NCBI RefSeq assembly: GCF_037042905.1
Contig: NC_087261.1
Location: 14,954,217-15,018,216, forward strand
Length of the DNA stretch: 64,000 nucleotides
DNA from: Lytechinus pictus
Taxonomy: Eukaryota; Echinodermata; Echinoidea; Temnopleuroida; Toxopneustidae
Reading direction: 5' to 3'
Shown here: piece after piece, positions 10,716 through 24,000 of the stretch
How the letters are laid out: the number at the start of each line of letters is the position of its first letter
Position numbering within the stretch: position 1 is the first letter of the stretch
The notes under the pieces: generated by a model
What the model was told of the DNA's origin: nothing
What the model saw: only the letters and a program-made list of their open reading frames with translations
Database searches by the model: none
Position numbers and translations under genes: made by a program

Positions 10716-10972
10716 TTTATAAAGCGCCATCATCAAATCTAGAAATAATCTTTTCCGAAGTGCATTGTTATTGCCCCAGCTTTAGCTCGAGCTGCTTTCC
10801 AGTGATCAGGGCGTTAATCCTGTCGGGTACCCATTCACATAACCTGGGTTGGGTGCAGCAGCATGTGGGTAAATTTCTTGCCGAAGGAAAACACGCCATG
10901 GCTGGGTTTCGAACCCACGTCCCTCTGATCGAAAGACGAGAGTCGTAACCACTACTAGACCACGACACCCTC
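10716..10972 (-). mobile_element. tRNA-derived SINE, copy 1
   Basis: On the minus strand GGTGTCGTGGTCTAGTAGTG G opens a tRNA-like head with a pol III A box (TGGTCTAGTAG) and a B box (GGTTCGAAACC) about 40 bp later. A body follows (GCCATGG, CAGCAAGAAA-like, CCAGG-type blocks, GGTACCCG) and an ATT/AAT-rich tail. The same architecture recurs at 21850-22090 (-), 35290-35540 (-), 57355-57715 (-) and 59122-59420 (+). Confidence 0.85.
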
Positions 10973-11136
10973 AAAAACTGAATGAAACTCTTCTGTAGTT
11001 TCAGTTTTTCCCAGCATATGGATAGTTCTAATATTTGTATTTCCAATGTTCTATTGTAATACCGGGGCAGCGTCAGGCAATTTCGAAGGGGGGGGGGGGG
11101 GTATGACGAACATAAGATGACATCAGTAACTTCACT

Positions 11137-11360
11137 CACTCTAAAAACAGTTAACCCAATATTGGGTAAAAAGGGAACATGTATGCTTTCTGGGTAAAAT
11201 GATGTACCAAAATATTTTGTAAATTTTACGCAATGTTGCGTTGAAATTCACCCTTTAAACTTGCATTTTACCCAATACGAGGCAAAAAATTACGCAGCAA
11301 ACATGCTTGTTCCCTTTTTACCCAATATTGGGTAAATTTTTACTCAATATTTTATAGTGC
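11137..11360. mobile_element. MITE, CACTCTAAAAA family, copy 3
   Basis: CACTCTAAAAACAGTTAACC and an AATATTGGGTAAAAAGGGAA C block are mirrored by GTTCCCTTTTTACCCAATAT TGGGTAAA near 11308-11337 and by TTTATAGTG at the right end. About 225 bp, no ORF. Confidence 0.75.
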
Positions 11361-11867
11361 TTGAACAGTGGTGCATGGCAGTATAAAGAAGTTGTGAGAC
11401 CCAGTCCTCCATCTTCCTTTCTGTTCCCCTTGCCCCCTATTCGTCCTATGTTTTCACTACTTGAAAAAAGTCTTTGGGGCGTGCGGTCGCCCCCCCCCCC
11501 CCCCCCCCCCGTGGTGACGTCCCTGTTTTGATATTAAAAACTATACTCTCCTCACCGCCTCCTTTGACGAAGTATACTAGGTAGGCAAATTTACGAAAGT
11601 ATAAGCACAAATGACCGATTGTAGTGAATACTTTGAGAAATTATATCTAAATAATAGGCCTGGATAATCACAAATCGAAAGATGAGACTGGTTTTGAATT
11701 TTCACTCAATAATACAGTCACCAAAGCTAGAAGAAGTTTCTACTCGAATCCAAATTAAGGCCCTTGAACTTTTGCGTTGAAAGCCGGATTTTTCGCAATA
11801 TATACTACGGAGACACACTCTATATATACAACGCACCATATCCTTTACATGCAAGTCAAATCACATT

Positions 11868-12050
11868 TGCCGAGAGCTGAGAAGCTTTTGTCGAAAGTTT
11901 ATGGACCGGCACGTACAGCATCGGAATCTCTTGACTCTGGACAACGACGTATTTGCCATTGTTCGTCCGATGCAAATCTTCCGGAAATCTTCGGATGATC
12001 TGCTGTCCCAGTCCACCAACTCTCGACAAAAGCCTCTCAGCTTTCCATTG
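11868..12050. repeat. Inverted pair of the AGCTGAGAGGCTTTTGTCGA core
   Basis: GAGAGCTGAGAAGCTTTTGT CGAAAGTT at 11873-11900 is mirrored by AACTCTCGACAAAAGCCTCT CAGCTTTCC at 12015-12045, so the segment can fold back with a loop of about 110 bp. It lies just downstream of the terminal lectin exon. Confidence 0.55.
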
Positions 12051-12145
12051 TGATTTTAATTGCATTTTCAAAGGAATCGATGCGTTTTAGAGAGTGACTC
12101 CGTAGTAAATGCGAAAACTCAGATGACGCTATCATGGCTATCGGC

Positions 12146-12309
12146 TCACCTTTGATGTATTTGACAGACAGTAGCAGGCATGTTCGTTCGATTTGCTTCT
12201 TGAAAATTACACGGGCAGATTATCCACTTGTAACTCATTTGCGAATCCCGCTGTATTACGCAGTCATAGTTTCTAGGATTGTCACTCGGCGGTTCTCTTT
12301 TATGCCAAT
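12146..12309 (-). CDS. Lectin-like gene exon 5 (C-terminal half of the C-type lectin-like domain, stop)
   Basis: Acceptor TTTTTTATTAG precedes 12309. Joined to exon 4 it rebuilds the lectin YxNWxxxEP segment: YRNWHKREPPSDN, then NYDCV, KWIICPC and ATVCQIHQR, followed by TGA at 12148-12146. A consensus-like donor (CAAAG|GTGAGC) overlaps the stop, so a longer isoform is possible, but I saw no convincing downstream exon before the annexin gene. Confidence 0.85.
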
Positions 12310-15300
12310 CTAATAAAAAACAGACAAATAAACAGAAAGATATGAAAAGTAAGTATCTATATTTCATCAAAGTTTTAAAATTATTTTTTCAATTTTTCAC
12401 TATAGTCATGTACTATGTTTAATACTTGGATGTGAACAGCTGTAGTGTAGGATATACCGTACATCCATATATTTGTCTGAAACAGTGGTAAGGCGGCAGA
12501 TAAGTCCACTCCAATGCATGCTATAGATCCTATCGAATTTTCAGTTGCACAACATAACACAATAAAAACTATTAATGCGCTCAGTTTAGCCATCTGTGCG
12601 TATCTAAGCTCTTACAGATTTGTTTCACCCAAAGACCTTATAATATATTACTAGACCGAAAGCTGCGTGCGCGTTCAGCACAAAACAAATGAGATTAGGC
12701 TCCGCCTACCGCGATCATTTGAAGACAAAAATAAGCCCTCATTGACATTCATGAGCATGAAGATATTCATAATCCGGCCTTTTCATTGGCTAGGAGCGTC
12801 ATTAATACGCGATTTCCCCGATTCTTTGTCATCGATACTAGTGGTATCGTGTTACAGAATTAATTATTCATTTGACCTCATTACGTCATCTAATTTATTC
12901 ATTCTGAAACTTTTCTTTCCACACAAAAATGGACCTACGAACACTCCGGTGAGTACGTATAAATTGATATAACCACATTAATTCAGTGGACTATTTACAC
13001 ATTTCACACTGTATTTTGTGATCTTAGGTTATTTCTTTAACTAATTAGAGAGTTTGATATCATTCTTCTGTTAAAGAAAAGCAGAATTTGGTCTTTGAAA
13101 TTGAAGTTAGATTGTCATCGTCGCCCGGCCCAGTGCAGCCTGTATGTTGCTTTTCAGTGGTTATGCCGCTGTGTCAACCACATGTATTTTGTACGGGCTC
13201 CTAGCCGGCTGGGCATCGAGAGAAAATCGGGCCGGGAGCCCACGATTGATTAAAATAAGAAGAATGAAGCTTCTTTTTGTACACTGTATAACGTTAGATC
13301 TAGAGGGAGATCTGCATCTATCTTCAGTAGATCGAGACTCAGTCAGGAATAGTCTGTGAAGCGGAGTGTGAAAGAAGATATGCCTGTCATCATTGTGTAA
13401 ATCCTCACTAGATTCTCGTCAGTTTCAGATATCAAATTTATTTTGCATAACTTCAGGCTTCTTCTGCATTTAGCCCCCCCACCCATTTTAATTCTTATTG
13501 TTATTTATAATATATAGTTAGACTCGGTATTAGAAATAACATGCTGCTCTGCATGTTTGTCTTACTCTTATTATCAATAGATCAAGATCTAATTTTTAAC
13601 ATGGTTAACAGAGCCTAGTCTTGCTTCCTAATTTTACTTCATCTGTTTATGTTATTTTTATCCATCGATGCTTGTACGTAGATCTAACGTTAGGCCTACC
13701 TAATTCAAATCTATTATCTAGTCATCTAACTTAGTTTTACTTTCCCAACCCTCGACACGTACCCCCAGGGCTTAGGATCTAGGTCTATAATTTTAGGCCT
13801 AGATGTAGGTCTGGGCCTAAACGACTACATTTACATGTATGACTATGACTATGAGTATGACTGTCAGTGGACCAAGGAGATCTATCATCTAGATCTACTC
13901 TCGGTAAATAATGGCAATGAAGGTTTAGCCAGGAATAAAAGTCAGACATCAAAAATTTCTAAATCGATATACATCTAGGTAAAGTCATCGAAGAGTTAGC
14001 TTTACATTCTAGGTCTAGATAGATCGAGAGTCTATTGATAGTCTAGATCTAGACCTTATTTAGATACATGAATGCTGTCACGAAGCACTGATTCTGGTTG
14101 GACTATAGATCTATACTTTTTTACAAATAGATCTAGACCTAGTGCATGAGATTATGAAATTATGTTGTTAAAATCAAATGAATTAAGTTTCGGAATAAAA
14201 AGATGCAGATTTTTTTTTTTTTTTTTTTTTTGGGGGGGGGGCAGACATGTGAAAAAATTTAGAGAAACCTAAAATTCAGAAAGCGAGGGCCTGAAGCGAC
14301 CAATATTACCTAGGGCCGTTTTGTGCATTTTCTAAAGTAAATTGAAGGATGTCATGCAATTCTCTTTTCGATGAAGGTTTCACATTTCAGCTCTTACCCA
14401 AACCCCTCCCCCTATACATACGGCCATGAAAAAGATCACTTCTTATTATTGTTCTCTTTTCTTTCACAAACAGGTTGAGTTTGAAGAACAAGAAAAACAG
14501 TAGAGGTCTACCTATATGGTTCAAGATGATGATCATAAGTGCATGCATCATTTTGCAGATTCTCATCCAGGTATAAAACTTAAACTAACCCATACAAAAT
14601 TACAGATACATTACATGCATTGAATGTTAACCATGTTTACATTAAATAAAAATAATCCGAGCCACAAAGAGGTAGGATCTGTAATGAATATAGACACTTC
14701 TTAAATATACAGGCTCTCGAGTCTAAAATAGAACCAATGCCAAAAGTTATGTACCTTGGGCAAATTTATAAAATACCGGTAAGGTCATGTCCTAGATCTA
14801 CTAGTAATTAAATGGCCTTTTTATTTCCTATTTGTTTTAAACAAAGCAATATCTATTTTCCATATTTTACAAAAATTCATTTTATTCATTCTTTAGTGTG
14901 ATATTCATATTTCATATTTGTAGATTTACGATTTTTTTTAAATCTTGTTATTTTACATTTTGTCCAATAGGATGATGCAGTTTTACAATTTCCATGGAGG
15001 TGATTGATGATAATAAATAATTGGTGAAGTAGGCCTAATAGAACAGCGACTAGACCACAAAGAGAAATACAACCTACAGCAGTTATATGAGTGAGTTAAT
15101 TAGTGAATATTGTTAATAATGGAGGTTGTTCACATTTTTTTGGCAACAAATAGACCTGCCTTTGAAAAACCCATTTCAATTTTGTTTTTAGATTATAGTT
15201 AGTGTCGTTTTTAATCACAGATCAAAATATTCTGTGCAACAAAACATATCAACTTTAATTCTGACTATTTATATATTTTACATATGTTGATTCATATATT

Positions 15301-18300
15301 CAGATTTATGAGAAATCTCTGACATTTTTTCATAGAGTACATGTAGTTATAATGGAGAGTGGTATGTAAACTGTATAGAACAGGTTTAAGTGATATGCTT
15401 TATGGAAGTACAAGTTTATAATTAGTAGAAGTAAGATTTCCTGTTATGTGTTGAAGAATCATATACGGTATATGTATAGTCTCACTTTTCTTAAAACATT
15501 TATGTTTTATAAATCACGACAATTTTAATTTAAATTCATTGATTTTCTTTCTCTATTTTTTCAATCTGCAGGACTGGTGTAACAGATGTTTTCATTCAAG
15601 AAATCCAACAATTCAAGAGTCTGACTTAGGAACCACTTGATGAAGATGGAAAAGGTTTTTTTTCCAAGTCCAATTTTTCAACAACAAAAAAAAATTATTA
15701 TCACAACCCAAAATTCATGACGTATGAAATTTCTTGTTGATTTTCATTAAAACTGGTTGCAAAAGGAGAAGCTATAAACATACAAATAGGAGCGGCGGAG
15801 TGAAGTTGAAAGTGGGGGGGGGGGGCATAGGAAAAATGTTGTATTACGTGATATTTTTAAGAAGTTGCGAGCGAGCAAAATTTTGACATTTAAAAAAAAG
15901 ATCTAAAATATTCAGAATGATATATTTCACCCTTTTCTCTTTTTTTTTTCTTGGTCGTGTTTTTTTTTTTTTTTTTTTTTTTTTTTTTGTTGGGGGGGGG
16001 GGGGGGGCAAGAGTCCTTCAAGCCCCCCCCTCCATCTGTACGAAACTGCTTATATACCCCCACTCATGAATTATTAAACTTAATGCACAAAGGATTTCAC
16101 TCATAAGTATATTATCGAAATGAGAATATTGTTTTCTTGTTTCAAAGGGCAATCGTCATGGTGGCCATAAAACGGGTCCTTCTCAGGTGAAAGGGGCACA
16201 GAACAAGTTCTTTAGGAGCACTTTTCTTGGGTAAAAGGGGGTAGTGATTCGAGAAAGGGCACTTACAAGAAGGCGAGGGGGCACTCTTTAACACATGAAA
16301 CGGGCCCTCAGATGAAAGGGCACAGAACACGTTCCAGGGGGGGGGGGGGCATTTTGGGGTTAAAAAATTGCATACAAGGAAGAGCACTTGGTAACACCTA
16401 AAACAGGTTCTCGTCAGGTGAAAGGGACACAGTACACGTTCGTGAGGGGGCATTTTTCTTGCATAAAAAGGCACTTTTCAGTGCTTAAAGAAGTGGTGGG
16501 AACTGTGCCCCTCCCCAGGATCGCTGCCCCAGCATACAAAAAAATTCTTTTGGTTCAAAGTATTAACATACGCTTAAGAAAAAGGTAAAGCTTAATCCTC
16601 TGATAATGTGATATTTTTTATGGCTAATTAATAAAATTCACCACTAACCAGAGAATTCCTTTATGTCTTTCATTTGTGTTCATATAGTATTTGTACAGAG
16701 CTAAAATGAAAGGGATTTGGAATTTGCAAAATTCAAAATGAGATGCAGATCGAGAGAGGGAAAGAGTGATGAGAAGTGGATTGAAAAGAGATGAGAAAAA
16801 AATGGAGGAGCACATATGAAGAGATAATTTAGAGGGGGGGGTGGTAAGAGAGCTAGAATGTGGGAAGTAGGAACAAAAGGGGTGGAAGAGAAATAAGACG
16901 AGATTTATGGAAACCAGGAGACAGATAACAAGTGGGAAAAGAAGAAGGAAATATATGAAGAGTTTAGTTGCAAAAGGGGTTAGGGCCACTTTGGACCATT
17001 CCGAGAAAAACTGTTTAAAAAAAAAAAAAAAAATGTTTTTATTCTCACTTATTGCAATATTCTTATAAGAAACTAAATTGTCATGATGTACTACTCTATC
17101 ATGTGAACATAAAATTGGGTATAAAAGAAATCTACCCGTCAATTTTTTTCTATATACTTAAAAAAAAAATCATTGTGTACCTAACCTCTTTTGCAAGTAA
17201 ATTGAAGTGAATCCAATCTCTTTTGATTAAAAAAGTGATTTTTTTTGCCACTTCCATTCACGTTTTCATTTGAATTTCAAATTTTCTTTGGTATCATCAG
17301 AGTGACTGAAAATTTAGAGGTTTAGAGACAGAAAACAATAAAATATATGAAAAATGGACCTAACCCCTTTTGACAAATGAGTTCTTCAGAAGAGTTTAGT
17401 TGCAAAAGGGGTTAGGTCCACTCCAAGAAAATAATTCTTTTTTAATTCTCCCATATTGCAATATTCTTATGCGAAACTGAATTTCCATGATACCCTACCA
17501 TGAGAACATGAAATTGGGTATAAAAGATATTTACTTGTCTTCATATTTTTAAAGATATTATTTTCCAAAAAAAGTCTGTGTGGACCTAACCCCTTTTTCA
17601 ACTAAACTTAAATGGACCTAATCCCTTTTGAAAAAAAGGTGATTTTTCTTTGCCATATTAGTTCACCTTTTAATAGGAATTTCAACTTTTCTATGGTATC
17701 ATCTTATATAGCTACTAAAAATCTTTACATTAAGACATAAGAATCAAGTTTGATGAAAAATGGACCTAACCCCTTTTGAAAATGAGCTCTACATATGTAG
17801 GAGAAAGGCGGCACAAAATAATTTTGAGTGGGAAAATGATTAAATGAAAAAAAAAACAGAGTAAGAAATGCTGGAGAATAAAGGGGACAGGAAACGTATT
17901 AAACATGATAAATTGGGGCCCGTTTCATCATGAGTTACAAGTATGGTAATTACGATTTAGGGATGGCAAAAGCACTAGAGACCTCTTTACCTAATCACGA
18001 CTCGATCTACCCTTTTCATCGTCCCTTTTGGAATTAGCAAAGGCCTAAAAAAAGGTTGCTTTGTTTATAAGTGATATCGCTTGTGATATCGATACTTTAT
18101 AGAGCGCAACGTATCGTCTCAGATTTGCGCTTGCTTGATTCGCTGAATCCTTCGCGTCACGAGCGCGTAACAAAATGAATACCAACGAACGTAGAGGGCA
18201 GCAACACTTTGCAGTATTGCTTTTAGGAAGGTCCACTCCGCTCAGATTTTGTGACCATTTTCTCCCAGAGCACTTTTTTGGAAGATTGTAGAGTTGATTT

Positions 18301-21010
18301 TTTTTCGTTTGTTCAATTTTACTATTTTTTATTGATAATAAAATCTCCAAGAAATTATGTTAAATAATATTATTTTAGCATATTTGTATTTTTTAAAAAT
18401 TGTAAGACAAAAGGTAATCATGATTCTTGTAGTTTACAAAGCAATAAAAATACAAAGACTGATGACATTTGTGTTACCGTTCCTCTGCTTCATTTCGCTG
18501 CCCCTACCAAATCTACACAAGCTAACGTCAGAGCCAAGACCGTGATGTACCGGTCTGGCCGCGCCGAAACTTCCCCGGTCACCTGTACCTCGATGCGCGT
18601 ACTGCGCTGTGTGAATGATAATGCTCACTGTACTGGCATAATAATCTCGACGCGACTCGACTTAGCTAGATATGGACTTGAAAGATATAGACTTTGTCTG
18701 TCATTGATGTGGCACTATGGCGGATGAGTAACGATAAATATTCAAGGTTAGAATTTTAATTTTCACTTACAGTGCAGATTGTAGTCTGAAAATCTAAAAT
18801 AATTATGCTATATCCACAAATCCAACCCACATTTTGCAATCCATCAGGCAGGATCGAATACGACCACTAAACAGCAAAGCCAAGTCCCAGTCTAACGTTA
18901 GACATAATATTAGACAGAAATTATCTGGTTCAGTATCGAGCTATGTATATTCCGACGGGTCTTGAATTGAGACGAACTATCAAGGGGCGAAGGTCTATGT
19001 CACATCTACTATTTTAATTCTATAATTTTACAAAAATTTGTGTTAGCATATGCATGCAGCCCACCGTACCCTACCTCAGCACCGACCGGCCCGGGGCGCC
19101 GGCGAGGTCATGCCAGCCATGGCGCTTGTATACTCAAGAGGCGGTGCTGGATTGTGTAGGCGCATTATGGTGCAGCGAAATTTAGATGAAGACGTATCAA
19201 CCTCACGTATACTTGTTATCATATTGATATGCAAAGTCATAAAACTGTTGTCACCACCATGTAATATTTTATGAAAAATACAGGAACAAGTATTTCATAT
19301 TTTTAAGCATGATATTTGATGTAAAAACATTTCAAGCAAAAATAATGATAAAGAGGAAATGAAAATAAATCAACTCTACAATCTACTAAAAAAGTGCTCT
19401 GAGAGGTTTTCGGTGGTCACAAAATGACTTGGCTAAATCCGGGTGAAATTAGCAGACTGGTTTATTTATGACAGAATTTAATCCTGTTTTACTGAAGATG
19501 TACAGAAAAATTGTGACAATAATTAAGTGATATATTATTTTAAGAATGTGGTACATTATTATTCAATTTTTTATGTATTTTTTGTTTTCATTGTTTTAAT
19601 CTACTATTGTCATAATCTATTAGTTTACCTCTATTTTGCTGTCACTCCGTGAGTGTATTGTATCTGATCATGGTTTCGTTGGCATGACTACCAAATTGTT
19701 TGCGCACTTCATTTGTATGCGCGTATCGAGTGGACCTTCCTAATAGCAACACGCTTGTGTGTTGCTGCCCTCTACGTTCGTTGATGAATACATTAATGAA
19801 TTTGCCAAGTTGACCTTTGTCATTGCGCTGATGTGCGTATTGTCTAATACACGTACAAAACCACAGTTGACGAGGGAGCATCGTACGAAATTAATATTAA
19901 TGAGGGCTTATTTTAGCTTCTAATGGATTAAACAAAATGGCGGTAGCTTCGGGGGCTTGGTTTCACCCCATGCAGTCAACGGATTCCATCCCGCACACAA
20001 CCTATGCACATCATCCACTCCCTGAGGAGTATTCTACTCAGTTGCCAATGAGTCGAATACGTTACTATTTTGTGGGAAAGGTTTGAGACCCCCCTCCAAT
20101 ATCTCGCCTGGATGATAATAAGGGGGCACTCTTATTATGAAAAAAAAATATTGAATGCTACCCCCATGTGCCCTGCACCTCTTCCGATCTATCAATGCTC
20201 AGAGAGATATATTTTCCAAAGAACTTTTTAAAAGAAATTTTTTATATTTTTAAATGAACAAAAAAAAACTTTCCAGGATTTGTAAAGAAAAGGATGCGGT
20301 AATTCTAAACAAGACAGAATGATAATTATGTTAATACTGTAAAGCGCTTGTAGACTTTAGATAAGGTACGTATTAAGCGAAATAATGACGTATTATTATT
20401 ATTTTTTTATTAGTAGTAGTTATTTATTATTATCATTATTATTATTATATTCATTATTATTATCATCATTATTATTATCTTCATTATTATTATCATCATC
20501 ATGATCATCACCATCCTTGTCATCATCAGAATTATCATCATCATCATCCTCATTATCATCATCATCATCATCCTCATCATTATAAGACACTTTAATTCAC
20601 ATACTTCTGTACTGGGAGACATTCCCGTGTCTGTCTGTGAAGCAGGAAAATGATCCCTCTTCGTTTCTTTTGCAGTTGAGCCAGAGACTCTGGGAGAAGA
20701 ACAGTCTCCCGTTTGCGGTCACTATCTTCAAAATGTTTCCAAATTCTTGGACCTCATCGTCACTCTCTGGAACAAGGAGAGAGGGGTACTTCTCCACCCC
20801 ATCCTTTAGGGTGACAACAGAAAGGGAATTACAGTAGCCTGTAGCCACGTCCAAATCCGGGCCTTTCATTTTCGGGAAAAGGTAGCACTTGCGAAATCCC
20901 GGGAACCAGTCGTCTGGGCATCCAGCTGCAAAATAGATACTAGATTAAATGAAACCCTTCAGTTTTTTTTCGTCTCATGATTTATCATTGTTATCATTAT
21001 TATTTATTGC

Positions 21011-21047
<37 letters not shown>

Positions 21048-24000
21048 ATTAAGTATTTGCTTTCTCCATAAAATGGAATACTCCAGGCTGCAAAATATAT
21101 AATTTGAACTTATGAAGGAATATCATATAAACAAAACACTGACAATTTGATCACTTTGGACAAGGAATGACGAAGTTATGACATTTTAAATAAATATTTG
21201 CATACATTTGGTGAAACACTATGCATGTCTTCATGAATATTCAACGACCAATCAGATGATGTCATATCCCCAATTGTTCTTTTGTATTTTGCTACATGAA
21301 ACTATGTTTATTCAAATTTTGTCCTAAAAACATTAAATATTCATTGCTGCAACTGGTGACGAGGGGGGCATATCATTATATGAACATTGTGTAAGAAAAA
21401 GGAGAAGGTGGAGACATGACATCATTACCCCGCCTGTAATGAATATTTATGCCGACATGCATAAAGGCCACCGCACACCTTACGACCCGACTGGTCGCCG
21501 ACTGGCTTGCGACTGAGTGAGGGCCAGGGGAGATGAGTCGCAAGGCAGTCGTAAGCGTTAAGCCGGTTAAGCCTCGACACCGCACACCTTGCGATCCGAT
21601 CTGCGACTCACGCATGCGCTTTTTGCTTTTTGGCATAGCAACTGAGAAAGTGCGCTTACTACTGCGTATGCGCGTTGTTTATCATATACGCGTCGTGCAA
21701 CTCTGCTGTCTGATTGGTTGGAAGTTAGATTAAGCTTGCGATCCAGTCATAAGGATTCGACATGTCAAATCCTTCCGATTTTCCTTGCGACTTGTCTCTG
21801 ACATGACCGGTCTGCGACTCGAAGCTGACAAGAGCTGTGGCCTTAATACATAATAATAATAATATAGGGTATTCATATTGCGCACATATCCACCTTGTTA
21901 GGTGTTCAAGGCGCTCCTATATTACCCGGCTTAAGGAATTACTTCCTACCGGTACCCATTTACCTCACCTGGGTTGAGTGCAGCACACTGTGGATCAGTT
22001 TCTTGCTGAAGGAAATTACGCCATGGCTAGGATTCGAACCATCTTTTTCAAAGTCCGAAGACTAATCCACTGGGCCCCAACGCTCCACATTAAATGTTCT
22101 CACAAAATATTGGTCAACTTTCAAATTCAATATCTTCGTTATTGGTTCACAGATTTTTATGATTTGTTTTAAGCATTTCACTAATTAGATTTTTCAGCCC
22201 GGAGCATCCCTTCAACCATGGACCTAGGTCACTGGCGTAAATCCGTGTTGATGGGTGGGGGGGGGGGGTGACTGAAATATTTCGGCATTTTTTTTGCAAC
22301 CAGGTTTTTAGATATGCAAGGAATTGCCATTGATATGTCCACAGTGGCGTACCGTGGGTCACGGCATGGGGGGGGGGGGCACCAGCAAAAATTTTGAATC
22401 ACTGAGTGAGTGCCACAGAGATACGATCTTACGTATACGTAAGCTCCCGAAGGGAGCTAGAGAGGGAACTCTTTCCGCGCGTTTTTTATTTTCCATAGGT
22501 TTTGTACATAACAAACATGGCTGCCATTTGGCCAATTTGAAGTTTGATTTTGGAAGGTCAATGTTTAATTCATGAGTAATGACGTCAAAATACGCACAAT
22601 GCACTTGTGTGATTGGATAAAACGCTAATGTTTTATTCATGTCCTCATGCATTAAACATTTTTTTCCATCCCACAATTCCCTACGATATCTGTGCGAAGT
22701 GTCGTTCTTTTTTACTCCGCGAAATTCAACTTTTTGAAGTACAATAGCAAGACTAATTAACTGTTTATAGAATTAGTGTCCGGAATCATGATTTCTGAGT
22801 GAAATTCAGTTGAGCAGAAAATCTTTGAGGCAACATCTACATCAAAGTAATGGCATTCCATACAAATTAAAGTAAGTTATGTTCAATTTCGTGCTTTGAT
22901 CTCAGTTGTAATTGTGATGTGTTTGATGGGGTTCGGCGTCGCAATCAGGGCCATACCGGTACCGGTATGTGCAGTTTACTACGTAAACCACAATTTCCAT
23001 TTCTTTTTCCTGATCCCAAATAAGTCTGAGATCTGACTGACATATTTTCTCAGAAAATAATACAGTTTTTCGTAGAACTAAGTTTGTTAATTTTAATTAG
23101 AATGCTTCATGTCCGTCCTTATGTATTTCAGTTCTATTGTATATCAGGGGTAGATGTGGACTTGTTCAGTAACGGCAAAGCTGCATCAAATCTAAGCCTA
23201 ATATAGTCAGAGCGGGATACGGCCTTTGATGCCGCCGGTGCCAGCCGGCTGCGAAATCGCCGATATAAGCTAGGTCATTAGGTGTTGGGAATTAGTGTCA
23301 AACTAACCAGGAGCTCCCTGGGTCAGTGTCAAACAAGCTTGAGTTGAAGTTTGAAGTTGGGCCTGGGCCTACTGATTTTTTGACACTGCTATTTCATCTT
23401 TATATGAATCAATAAAATTCTCTGCATTTAATTAAAAAGAAATTAAATTAAAATGAAATTAACTAAATCTATTTGGAATGATATTGATAGATTTTGCCAT
23501 GGTTATGCAATGTCAATGATTTGAGACAGATTTTAGTCTTTTTTTTTTACTAAAGTAAGGCCCTCCTGCCCTATAGGATAGGTCTAACTTAGATCTAGAT
23601 TTCTAAAATGAAATTCTATATCTGTCTGATTTAACTTTATTTTAGTCCCTGCCTGGACCATTGGACTAAAATTATAATTAGCCTAACATAACGGAGTTAA
23701 ATGATTCTTATTTTCGGGGGCCAACATTTCTTTGTCAGGTTTCAACTTATAACGTCTTTGGGTTTCAAACTGCTCAATTATCGTATGCCATGAGTGTGCA
23801 ATTTTTATGGGAAGGGTTGAGAAAATTCACAGGAGCAGATCCGATTGATTTATCTTTATTGTCCTCCTCACTTGACCATATTAATGGTGAAAGGCAAAGG
23901 GTCATTTAAACTTGCAAGCAAGCTAACCTTTTTTTTATCAAAATTAAACTTAAAGAGGAACTCACTTAGACGTAGAGATTCACATGTTTATAGACGAGTG

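Noticed and set aside
10358..10948. 196-codon plus-strand ORF.
   Set aside because: It is made of Ile/Val runs from the TAA/TAG microsatellite followed by the antisense strand of a SINE.
12050..12150. Further lectin exon after the CAAAG|GTGAGC donor-like site.
   Set aside because: No downstream minus-strand segment with a matching acceptor phase and lectin-like or membrane content was found before the annexin gene; the in-frame TGA is the simpler end.
16624..17142. 172-codon minus-strand ORF with hydrophobic segments.
   Set aside because: It spans a purine-rich tract and part of the tandem palindromic repeat, has no splice context, and its hydrophobicity follows from base composition.
20395..20622. 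Met/Ile-rich minus ORF overlapping lectin exon 4.
   Set aside because: Frame-shifted readthrough of the CAT/ATT microsatellite; the true frame is fixed by the lectin motifs and the AGAA|GTATGT donor.
22324..22676. 83- and 105-codon ORFs on opposite strands near the candidate promoter.
   Set aside because: They mirror each other, begin or end in a G tract and overlap promoter-like sequence; no domain or splice support.
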